Part shown: piece by piece, positions 42,979-51,223 of the stretch
Position numbering within the stretch: position 1 is the first letter of the stretch
How the letters are laid out: the number at the start of each line of letters is the position of its first letter
Position numbers and translations under genes: made by a program
The notes under the pieces: model-generated
Told to the model about the DNA's origin: nothing
The model's database searches: none
Seen by the model: only the letters and a program-made list of their open reading frames with translations
From: Zasmidium citrigriseum
Lineage: Eukaryota > Ascomycota > Dothideomycetes > Mycosphaerellales > Mycosphaerellaceae
Direction: 5' to 3'
Length of the DNA: 64,000 bases
Assembly: GCA_002786025.1 (NCBI GenBank)
Contig: NHNW01000002.1
Coordinates: 682,001 to 746,000, forward strand

Positions 42979-44784
42979 TCAAGTACCAGTGCGTGGGCGC
43001 TTGTTAGGTGCCGTCTGCTGCGTAGCAGACGTCCGCTTAGAGCTGGACGTACCCATCTGCGCGTCAGCCTCGGGAAGAGACTTTTCCGTCGCAGCATTTG
43101 AGGACCTCGCCGCGACTGATTTTGGAGGTAATGGTGGTGGGCCCATTGGAACTCGATTTGCTGGCTCTGCCAATGAAAGAGGTTTGGGTGCCGGTTTGGG
43201 CGGCGGCCCCATCACGGACACGCGGACATCAGAGGTACTGCCTATGGGAGGGTACACCAACTCTGAGTTGAGTAGTTCTCCCCGGATCACTTCGTGCACC
43301 TGCTGCTTGGACATCCTTTCGTAGTTGAGGTGGTCGAGAATCCTTCTGTTCCGGGCATCTGATGGTAGCTCAATGAAGTGTGCAGACTGAAGATGTTTTA
43401 CCATGCCGTCGTATCCCTTGAAGTAGCTCTGTGTCGCACGATCCGCATTCGCTCCGCACGTCTTGCATGTAATTCGTAGCCAGCAGTCGCGAGTCGGGAC
43501 GATGTTGCCAGGTGCCGTGATCTGGGTTTCGTGCAAATTTTCGGCCATGGCAGGCTCCCCTCCGCCGTTTATGCGGGTCTTTTGACCTCCTTTCTCGGCG
43601 GTATCTTTGCCCAGGTCTTTGCGGGAAGAGAGCTTTGCCTCGCGATACCGACGCCGCGTATCGCGTGGCTCGTCATCGTCGTCGTCATCCTCCGACGATT
43701 CGTAATTGCTGCCCGAAGATGCTTTTGCTTCCGCTCCCTTTGGCAACTCTCGGGTCTGGGCTCTCTGCGCTTGTGTCTTCTTTTCGAGAGGGCCTCCGTC
43801 TTGAGGCTGTTGGGCCTTTTGAATTCTTGCAACGTCTGCAGCATCGAATCGACGGCAGATAGAAGCATGGAACATCTTCTGTTCTGACTTTCCGTCCGTC
43901 TCGGCACGATGAACAGCCCTGTAATGGCCTTTCAAGCCCCTCCACCCCTGAAAGAATTCCACATCACTCGATGTGGACAACTTGGTGTTCTTGGTATTCA
44001 CGCCGCAGACAGAGCAACACACCTCGTACCAGTTTCCGTTTGCGCAAACCAGGTGTGGGAACTTTGGGTGAAGACACTTGCCAGACTGAATCTGGAGATT
44101 CTCCAGATGCATTCGGGTATCTTTCGATCCTGGAAGTCCGGAGCGAGTGGGTCCTGCTGCAGTCAATGTCTCCACACTGTTCAAAACTGCCTGAGGTGGA
44201 TCGGGTGCGGAGCGACCGGGTCCTGCTGAAGTCGACGTCTCCACACTGTTGGAAACTGTCTGAGTTGGTTCGGGTGCGGGCGTCTGTCGAGCTGTGTACT
44301 GAAATCCCGAGAACTGGTCTTTAAGTTCCTTTCACCGCATGTCAGCATACACCAAGAATCACAGCGACCGCTCGAGGGGGTTTCCTACCTCCACCTTCCG
44401 TTGGCTCTCTTCCATTTCGGCTTCAATAGTATGCTCAAATTTCTGACCATTCGCGTTTAGCTCGTTTAAAACGTTTTCGTCTTCCCGGCGGATGTTCTCC
44501 CGTTCGTCTGCAAAGCTCGAAAGGGACTTGTTGTGTTTCTCTCTCAGCTCCTCCAGCTGCTGTTCGAGGCGCGCCTGCTCTCCGCGGAACTTGGTATCTT
44601 CGAGTTGAACATTCTGGTCAACCTGTGCGAGCTTTTGAGCTGTCTCTGACTTGCACTGTTCTCGCCGTTGCTTCATCTCTGCAGCATGGTGGTCCTTTCG
44701 CTTTTGCAGCTCAACCAGGTGCAATTCCTTCTTCTCAATGTTTTCCATTGCCTTGCGTGCAGCTGCATACCCGGGAATGGCCAT
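42979..44784 (-). CDS. Coiled-coil / double zinc-finger protein, tandem family copy C
   Basis: Exon 1 (44784-44389) starts MAIPGYAAARKAMENIEKKE and encodes a 132-aa coiled coil; an upstream in-frame start at 44889 is less likely because copies A and B begin at this level. A 60-nt intron (44388-44329, with stops) sits at the homologous position. Exon 2 (44328-42979) begins ELKDQFSGF. The product is about 581 aa. Finger 1 is CSVCGVNTKN...HYRAVH and finger 2 is CKTCGANADR...HLQSAH. In place of the HC-VEKIS motif this copy has HLNYERMSKQQ, so one Cys is lost. A 23-residue tandem duplication (NSVET-x-T) follows the intron. The end is basic (NKRPRTGT). Confidence 0.83.
44141..44278 (-). repeat. 69-bp (23-residue) tandem duplication in copy C
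   Basis: Two imperfect copies (44141-44209 and 44210-44278) encode NSVET(S/L)T(S/A)AGP and flanking residues. The period is a multiple of three, so the frame is kept. It is absent from copies A and B. Confidence 0.8.
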
Positions 44785-45441
44785 GCTGGCCAAGGGACTT
44801 GGTGGCGATATCGCTCTGTTGAGTTGGTTGAGTGTAGAAAGGAGTAAGAGACTAAGTGTTTCGACCAGAAGAAATAGTTTCGCAAACACTGCGCACGGTT
44901 CAGTATCACGCGTGGAAGCATCACATGCTCATATACTCGCGTGCGCATGTGATCGAGTCACTGGAGTGAGAGACGCCGTAAATCCATAGTGGTTGGCGAG
45001 CGCCACTTCGTGCAGAGCAAGATGGATAACAAGTATCTTGAAAGCAGATGGAATAAGCCTTGAGACGTGTCAAAGAGCTGTCGAGGCAAATATGAAGAGG
45101 AAATTATCTGGCCTGCGAGAAGATGTTCAATTGAAGGCCTCATGCCGTAAATGCCCACGTTCGCTGGACGCATTGTAGCCTGGTCTCTGTGAGAGACATG
45201 TTCAATCGGGGCATCAAGTGAGAATTACTCCACTGAGCGATCCATATTTAACGCTCTCAGGCGTGTTCAAGAGCCAGTGTCGTGAGAATTTATGGAGAAG
45301 GAGGCAGTCAAGGAGTGAAGTGAAGTCCAGCTGTGGGTCTCGGGTCTTCCCGCTTGCCGCATGGAGCTCGCTCGCCTGACGACCTCATCGAAGCAGTCGC
45401 CTAGCTGGCGGGCCCAGACATCATCCACGATCGCAACAAAC
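44785..45441. promoter_or_regulatory. Divergent region between copy C and VMA9, with conserved block C
   Basis: These 657 bp hold the copy C promoter and the short VMA9 promoter. The third conserved block ends only 66 bp before the VMA9 ATG. No other gene is supported. Confidence 0.5.
45282..45376 (-). repeat. Conserved upstream block, unit C
   Basis: The core GAAGTGAAGTCCAGCTGTGG (45317-45336) and the following CCCGCTTGCCGC align with units A and B. The core lies about 533 bp upstream of the copy C start and close to VMA9 on the other side. Confidence 0.75.
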
Positions 45442-45850
45442 ATGGCAAACGGGTAAGAAAGGCATGCACTCGACGTATACATGATCTAATGTCTGCGTCA
45501 GTTGGAGCATCTTGATCAGCATCGTGGTCGTCGTGGCCATCGCTCTCGGAGCATGGTTCTTTAGTCCCAAGGGCGAGAACCAAGCGTACGTCGACATCCT
45601 TCCTGACCGCAGCATATCGCGCTCGCTGACAATCTTTCAGAGTGTGGCGATCCACCATAATACTTTCAGCGGCGAGCTGTTGGCTCATGTGGGGTATGTA
45701 TTCGACGGCGAAACTGGCGCGAGATGCCTTGCTGACGACTATCTAGCCATAACCTTCCTCGCGCAATGGCACCCACTCATAGCCCCCGAACGAAAAGATC
45801 TCCGACCCGAATACAATGGAGGATCGGTATCAGGCAATAGCTTCTTGTAA
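45442..45850 (+). CDS. VMA9: V-type ATPase subunit e (Vma9)
   Basis: This small, very hydrophobic subunit of the V-ATPase membrane (Vo) sector is needed for vacuolar acidification. It is split into four exons: 45442-45452 (11 nt), 45502-45585, 45641-45693 and 45747-45850, giving 83 aa. Joined exons read MANGWSILISIV, then ALGAWFFSPKGENQ, WLMW and AITFLAQWHPLIAP, matching the family closely; two transmembrane helices are evident. The tiny first exon and short coding pieces hide the gene from simple frame searches. All four junctions use GT-AG sites and keep phase. It converges with ARV1, about 180 bp away. Confidence 0.94.
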
Positions 45851-46031
45851 TCGGACATGGCTGGACGAATGAGGCGTTTGGGCGAACATGGGATGTATAG
45901 CGACACGGGGTCAAAGAGCATGTACTCCTAGAAATGGATATCACGGATGGGCGAGAGCATTTGAGAAGGGTATGCCACACGACACAGTAAAAGGACAATT
46001 CAATACGGTTGCACTGCTGCGAAGTACGGAT

Positions 46032-47177
46032 TCATCCCAGACCCACGGTTTCCATAAGTCTGCGCCACACTTCGATGAGGTCTCCAGTTTCTACAACTCC
46101 GGCAGCAGCCACGCCTCCGCCGACTCCGACCGCGCGCAAAATGCCCTGCGAAGAGGTCAGTTGTGAAGAGCAGAACACAGTTGGTGATACTTACCCAGCC
46201 AATTCCGGCTCTGCAGATGGCGCCAACCCCAGCCAACAACGCGGCCCTGATGTAGCCACAGTCAAGCAAGATCTCCAGCGCGGCGACGTTGTTGATAATA
46301 ACGGCCCAGGAAACGGCGCTGGCGCTGCTGGGGAGATCGTAGTTCCAGACCAGCAGCATCAGCGGGAAGAGCTTGGTGAAGCTAGACACAAGAAGAGCTG
46401 TGCTGATGAGGGCCGGCCGCGGGTAGTACGGAATAATCGAAGAGATCGGCCGCGGCCACTTGATCGACAAGAAGGTCCGTATGGGCAGGTGAAAGGACAG
46501 GGTTTCGAGTGTGCAGAGCAGCAAGAAGAACAGGTACTGGAGCAGAATGGGCTGCTTGGCCAGGAAGCTCGATGGCAACGTTCCGCTCTGTGCCAGTTCC
46601 GTGCCATTGAGACTTGACAAGTTGGTGTCATCACTTGAACTCGACGGAAAGGGTGGCAGCGGCGGAGGCGGTGATAATGGTAAGGATGGTGACGATGGCG
46701 TCGCCTTCTCTATGCGTGCCCATGTTAGGTAGACATCGAAGAGCAGCAAAAGAATCCCCAGGCGGACTATCGAGGGCTGTGTTCCATTAGCATTGGGCGT
46801 ATGAATTCGCAAGTCAAATTTCGTACGTCGAACCGTTCGTCATCTCTCCCAAGTCGATTGAAAAGTAGATGTCTATAGACCTGTGACCGTTCAGTATCGC
46901 GTTCCAAACCTCACGCCACAACTCTATGTTGTTGCAAATACAACAACATGACTCGACAAATGTTATCTCAAGTCTTGCAATTTCATACCTGAGGCTTGAT
47001 CAACACCAGATCGATAAAGAGCACCACAAAGTCGTGTTCGACATATTTGTCCGCGAAGCGTTTACAGCGCGGGCATTGCGTCAACCGCACTCCTTTCCCG
47101 AGAGCCTTGTCATCGGCTTTGCTGTAAGTAGTGTAGAGGTTGCTGACGGGATAGCGACATTCGATGCAGATGGGCAT
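46032..47177 (-). CDS. ARV1: ARV1 family lipid-homeostasis protein
   Basis: Arv1 is an ER membrane protein required for sterol distribution and GPI/sphingolipid homeostasis. Exons are 47177-46989, 46880-46827 (54 nt), 46776-46195 and 46145-46032, total about 312 aa. The N-terminal zinc ribbon carries CIECRYPV and CPRCKRFADKYVE, and the signature LVLIKPQVYRHLLFNRL is rebuilt across intron 1. Three to five membrane helices follow. The last intron (46194-46146, 49 nt) restores the C terminus GILRAVGVGGG to a TGA at 46032; without it the frame runs into an Arg-rich tail of no family character. It is divergent from the small gene at 47717. Confidence 0.93.
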
Positions 47178-47716
47178 GTTCGATGCTATATCGATGCGAC
47201 AAGGGAGTGTGGCTGGGAGGTGAGGAGGAAGTTGGCGGAATTGACTCCGCGGTTGGGCTTTCTTCTCGACTTCAAATCGGCCCCCTTTCTTCTCTGTACA
47301 TTCATGAAAGTATTACTGTTGGAATATACTGACATCTCAAGGGACGATATGTGCATACTCGAAAGGAAGTTTTCTCGCCATTGTGCTCACGTCGACACCA
47401 CAGATGAAAATATGTCCGCTCAGAGGGGTCCTCGAGGGAGATACAGTCTCCAGTCTGATCATGAATCCCGATCTCGACATAGACACTCTTGTCTCTGGAT
47501 ACGACATGAATTCCAAAGCTTTGTTGAGTGTGCCTGCCGCTCACCCCGCTTGACTCCGTTACAAGGCTCCTTCCTTGCAATGCACATTCTGCCTTCCTCG
47601 CCTTTCACGACGCTCTTGCTCATAAGCACTTTCATCTTTCGCCGTCTACTCTCCATATCACACCACCTTCACCTTGATCCAACCCACGCGCTGCTTCCCA
47701 CGGTCACCCGCCCATC
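47178..47716. promoter_or_regulatory. Divergent region between ARV1 and a small coiled-coil gene
   Basis: This 539-bp promoter region is crossed by a 264-codon + strand frame from 46926 that mostly overlaps ARV1 and lacks family features. No repeat or RNA gene was seen. Confidence 0.4.
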
Positions 47717-48186
47717 ATGACTCCAACTCGTCAAATGATATCCGAGTTCATCGAGAAGGGACACCGCCTCATGACCAAACGAGCCGCAATCGAAAAGGAA
47801 ATCGCCGAATTCAAGAAGCAGATCGAGCTCAAAGAAAGCGAGCTACGAGAAGTCAACGCTGGAATTACCAGGAACGAGAACGTAAGCAAGTCTGACTTAC
47901 AGATGATGTTCATGTTGTCAAAAGGCGGCCTGCTAACGAACTGAAGACTCTGGCCATGCGCTGTTCAGCAATAGACACTGCTTCTCAACCCACCGTAAAG
48001 CCACGAACCCCTCCAAATCGTGTCACCAAGGACAGGACCACCTCAGCGAAGCCAGCCAGTACGATCATCGTCGATTGCGACTCGGGCATGGAGGTCTACG
48101 TCGAGGAACAACGGAAGAGGATGCGACAAATTTCGTGTTTCGGGAAGAGTACGTATCGTCTCGATCAGCCAGGTCCTCATTACTGA
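47717..48186 (+). CDS. Small hypothetical protein with N-terminal coiled coil
   Basis: The start MTPTRQMISEFIEKGHRLMTKRAA opens a charged heptad-like helix (about residues 8-55, IEKEIAEFKKQIELKESELR). A candidate GTAAGC...AAG intron (47882-47946) joins TRNEN to TLAMRCSAIDTASQP and a Lys/Pro/Thr-rich, probably disordered tail ending at TGA 48184-48186, for about 134 aa. If unspliced it ends at 47944 after 75 aa. Further exons may exist downstream, since GTACGT at 48148 is a good donor. No family is recognised, so the model is tentative. Confidence 0.5.
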
Positions 48187-48910
48187 ATCGCTCTCGGAGA
48201 ATGAGAAGGGCCACTGACGAAATCGGCCATCGCTGGAATGCTCATGTCGTCTCTTTCGTACGCAATCTGAGTGCACTGGAAGCAAGATCGATTCCATGTA
48301 TGTGTATGGCTCCACAGGGATCGAATCATTGCGGGTCTACTGCTCGAGTTGAACGCGATTCGGCACTGTTGCAGGCTTGTCAACAACAAGCTCTTCAGTC
48401 AACACGATATTTCCAGTCGGGCGATTTCATTTCCTGCATCACTAGAGGTTTGTTTGATGCTCTCACAAGATCACAACATCGATGGCACCCAGGGTCCCTC
48501 GTTGGCGAAGTGTTGGCTGACTTTCCACACTCTCTCTCTCTGGCCGGAGTCGCTGGGTCTGTGGATTCGAACCGTCTTCGAGGCTCTTTTCAAATGCTTC
48601 AACACAAGACGATGGGCGTTACGATCCTCTGTATTTCTTTTGCTGCTTGTTGCGAAAGCTCGAACGTATCCCGGTCGATGCTAATGAGACGAACTTTGAC
48701 GAACACGTGGAGGAACCACGGCCCCATACCCCGTCTCGAGGCTTCTTGTGGGCTTTTTGGCCGAGCTGGAGAAGCCCATTGCCCGAATTCCCCAACCTGG
48801 CATCCCGATAGCAGCTCGAATGGACTTCCCCTCCTGAAGGTGGCGGGCATGAGATCAGCCGGCACACCAAGATTCGTTGAAGTGTTGGGTCGCCCCAGCA
48901 CGTTTCCGAG
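48187..48910 (+). other. Unresolved coding-like region with several open + frames
   Basis: Coding-like stretches occur in more than one + frame. One contains DSALLQACQQQALQS and SGDFISCITRGLFDAL (about 48,350-48,470). Another contains KLERIPVDANETNF and TPSRGFLWAFWPSW (about 48,655-48,760). They may be exons of the gene starting at 47717 or of a separate spliced gene. I could not build a consistent splice model. Confidence 0.35.
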
Positions 48911-49186
48911 ATGGCCTCGAACCGACGTATAAAGATCTCCTCCAAGTCTGACATCCAGTCTGAGTACTTCGCTCAAAAGATCGTCAATCACAACACCGGC
49001 AAGGCTAGCATCATCGATAAGCCTGACCCTCAGCACTGGAACAAGTCGAGCGAAGTGCTTGGAAACCCGTCCAATCCTGAGAAGTACGAGAGCAAAGGCA
49101 AGAGTCAGGGAGAACCTGTGGCAGAAGAAGTCAAGGTCAAAGAAGATCGGCAGGAATTAGAGGGTTTCGATACGAGTCAGCTTTGA
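48911..49186 (+). CDS. Small hydrophilic hypothetical protein directly upstream of the RpiB-like gene
   Basis: This 91-aa frame opens with ATG ([20 protein letters not shown]) and ends TSQL at TGA 49184-49186. It is strongly hydrophilic, rich in Lys, Glu, Ser and Asn, with no signal peptide or membrane segment. The stop lies 14 bp before the ATG of the RpiB-like gene on the same strand and in a different frame. Such close same-strand spacing is unusual for a fungus, so this may be the first cistron of a shared transcript, a long upstream ORF, or the last exon of the upstream unresolved gene. No family is recognised. Confidence 0.5.
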   Translation: MASNRRIKISSKSDIQSEYFAQKIVNHNTGKASIIDKPDPQHWNKSSEVLGNPSNPEKYESKGKSQGEPVAEEVKVKEDRQELEGFDTSQL

Positions 49187-49200
49187 AAGATCAGGACACA

Positions 49201-49692
49201 ATGGCAGCAAACGGCACACAAGGACTCGTCATTGCCATGGGGGCGGACGATGCAGGCTGTGGATACAAGAACAAGATCAAGGCCGACTTTGAGGCAGACC
49301 CAAGAGTAGCCAAGGTCATCGACGTTGGTGTCAACGAGTCCAGCGACAAGACGGCCTACCCACACCCTGCTGTCGACGCTGCGAAGCTTATTCAGAAGGG
49401 CGAGGCAGACCGTGCCCTTCTCATCTGTGGTACCGGTCTCGGTGTCGCGATCAGCGCCAATAAGGTTCCTGGTGTTCGAGCAGTCACTGCCCACGACAGC
49501 TTCAGCGTCGAGCGAGCGATCTTGAGCAACGACGCCCAGGTGCTCTGCATGGGCGAGAGAGTTGTCGGTATCGAGCTGGCCAGGAGACTGGCAAAGGAGT
49601 GGATTGGATACAAGTTCGATCCCACTTCAGCGAGTGCGAAGAAGGTGGACGCTATCATGGAGCATGAGAAGAAGAACTTTGAGTTGAAGTAA
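49201..49692 (+). CDS. RpiB/LacAB family sugar-phosphate isomerase
   Basis: This family interconverts aldose and ketose phosphates; bacterial RpiB acts on ribose 5-phosphate, while fungal members may act on tetrose phosphates such as erythrulose 4-phosphate. The 163-aa protein has the N-terminal [12 protein letters not shown] block, the YPHPAVDAA segment, and the [20 protein letters not shown] motif that carries the catalytic cysteine and phosphate-binding loop. [20 protein letters not shown] is also typical. It is intronless, near the usual length, and has no targeting signal, so it is probably cytosolic. The start at 49201 gives the standard N terminus. Confidence 0.92.
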   Translation: MAANGTQGLVIAMGADDAGCGYKNKIKADFEADPRVAKVIDVGVNESSDKTAYPHPAVDAAKLIQKGEADRALLICGTGLGVAISANKVPGVRAVTAHDSFSVERAILSNDAQVLCMGERVVGIELARRLAKEWIGYKFDPTSASAKKVDAIMEHEKKNFELK

Positions 49693-50468
49693 AGATCTAA
49701 AAGTGGAGATTGTGGTGCTTACGAGCGGCATAACGAGTTGGAGTATGTACTTGGTTGGTACGTTGTCTTCTACAGTCTCAATGCACGCTACTTAGTCTGG
49801 GATCCCCCACTGGATCATGGCTCCGGAACATTGAAGTCGATGGCTTCCTTCTGAGAAAGTGGCCATCGAGAAGCATGTGGAATGCTCACTGATGCAGCAA
49901 ACAGAATGAAAACACTCACTTTGTGGAAAAAGTTAAGTCAACTCCTGCATAAATTTGTTCCTTATTCATCTCCCTCCCACGGAAGCGTATCCGTTCCGAG
50001 CTCTCCGTTTCCCCCCAGTCTCGCAAAAGTAAATTGAAGATTGGCTTTGGTATACATCGCTTTCGTACCATATAACCGGTGTTCAACACCCTGCTAAGGG
50101 AAGGGAGAGACTTCTAAAGTTCATTTTACCATGATTCACTATGAGAATGCCCTACTCACACCACCCTGGACCTTCAATTCGTTCGGTCAGCGGCACGTGT
50201 CTAAGCCGCTACTAATCGACCACATGCACTAAAGCCTTCACTGGCCGCTTGTTGGAGCGTGGCATCACAAGATCGACCGCAGTGTCCGAGCTTTCACGAC
50301 TCCTGGGGGTCAAAAGCAGCCGAAATTTGCAGGAACCACTTAAACCAAACAACACCGAACCACAACCAACAACCACTCTCTTCCGACATCACCCTCCACC
50401 AACAACCTCTTACACCAACACCAATACACCACACTTACACCCACTACACCCAAGCCACCACCGACAAG
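49693..50468. promoter_or_regulatory. Promoter and CA-rich leader of a small secreted protein
   Basis: This is the 3' region of the isomerase gene followed by the promoter of the secreted protein. The last ~125 bp (50342-50468) are extraordinarily rich in C and A and almost without G, made of ACCA/CAAC-like units. This suits an unstructured leader of a highly translated gene. No additional gene is supported. Confidence 0.5.
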
Positions 50469-50733
50469 ATGAAGACCACCTTCTCCGTCGTCGCCGCCAT
50501 CATGGCCCTCGTCGCCTTCGCCACGGCTGCTCCGCAGTCCATGGTCGAGAACAAGCTCGTAAGTCCTCCCACTCATCCACACTGATCACATGCCTGACAT
50601 CTTCCAGACCGCCCGCGACCCACAGGTCATGGCCTGTTACAACATCTACTGCAACGCCGACCTCTACGGCAACAGCCAGTGCATCAACCACGGCTGCTCC
50701 GAGTGCGTCAAGAACGTGAACAAGTGCCGCTGA
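50469..50733 (+). CDS. Small secreted cysteine-rich protein (effector-like)
   Basis: Exon 1 (50469-50558) encodes a signal peptide (MKTTFSVVAAIMALVAFATA) and APQSMVENKL. A 49-nt intron with a CTGAC branch follows, and exon 2 (50608-50733) encodes the rest to TGA 50731-50733, for 71 aa in total. The mature part of about 50 residues has six cysteines (C-x3-C... wide spacing, then C-x4-C-x2-C-x6-C at the end) and no known domain. Size, secretion signal and even cysteine count resemble fungal effector candidates or defensin-like small proteins; activity is unknown. A likely 3' UTR intron (50751-50818) follows the stop. Confidence 0.82.
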
Positions 50734-51223
50734 TCAGCAGACTGAAGCTGGTAAGCCATACCCCCTTCCTCCTCCTCCTTCTTTGATTATCAGTTGCTAA
50801 CAACTCTTTCTTCTTCAGCAAGCGAAGTCTGAGCTGCGACTGAGGACCGACATTCTCGACGGCGGCATTGACGAAGGCTTGCGGCGGCATTTGCGGACTT
50901 GGAGGGGCTGGTGTCCTTCCTTTCCGATCACTACATGATTTCCTTTCTTCTCTGATTTTGGGCTGAGCGACGGAGTTCGGCAAAGGGATGATACCCACTA
51001 CTATGAGTGCAACTACAGAATGAAAGCATCGGCAGATTGATGCGTCTATTGTGTTTGGTTCTCTTGACTCACCTTTCTCAATGTTCTGTGGCTGGTCAGT
51101 GACGCCTTCGTTTCCTTCATGTGCGCGTGGGGATCTGATAGTCAGTGTCCAGCAGCGTGCGAAAAGTAGACTTGACAGATGTGATTTGACATTCGAAGAC
51201 ATTTCTCATTCAACTTTTGGAGT
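50734..51223. other. 3' region of secreted protein gene and tail of LEU1
   Basis: This holds the probable 3' UTR intron 50751-50818 (GTAAGC...TTCTTCAG) and then the convergent 3' end of LEU1. A - strand frame here is not supported as a gene. Confidence 0.45.

Noticed and set aside
46926..47720. 264-codon + strand frame
   Set aside because: It overlaps ARV1 exon 1, which has clear zinc-ribbon motifs on the other strand.
48075..48932. 285-codon + strand frame
   Set aside because: It mixes coding-like and random composition and overlaps the end of the small coiled-coil gene. I treated the area as unresolved rather than calling a gene.
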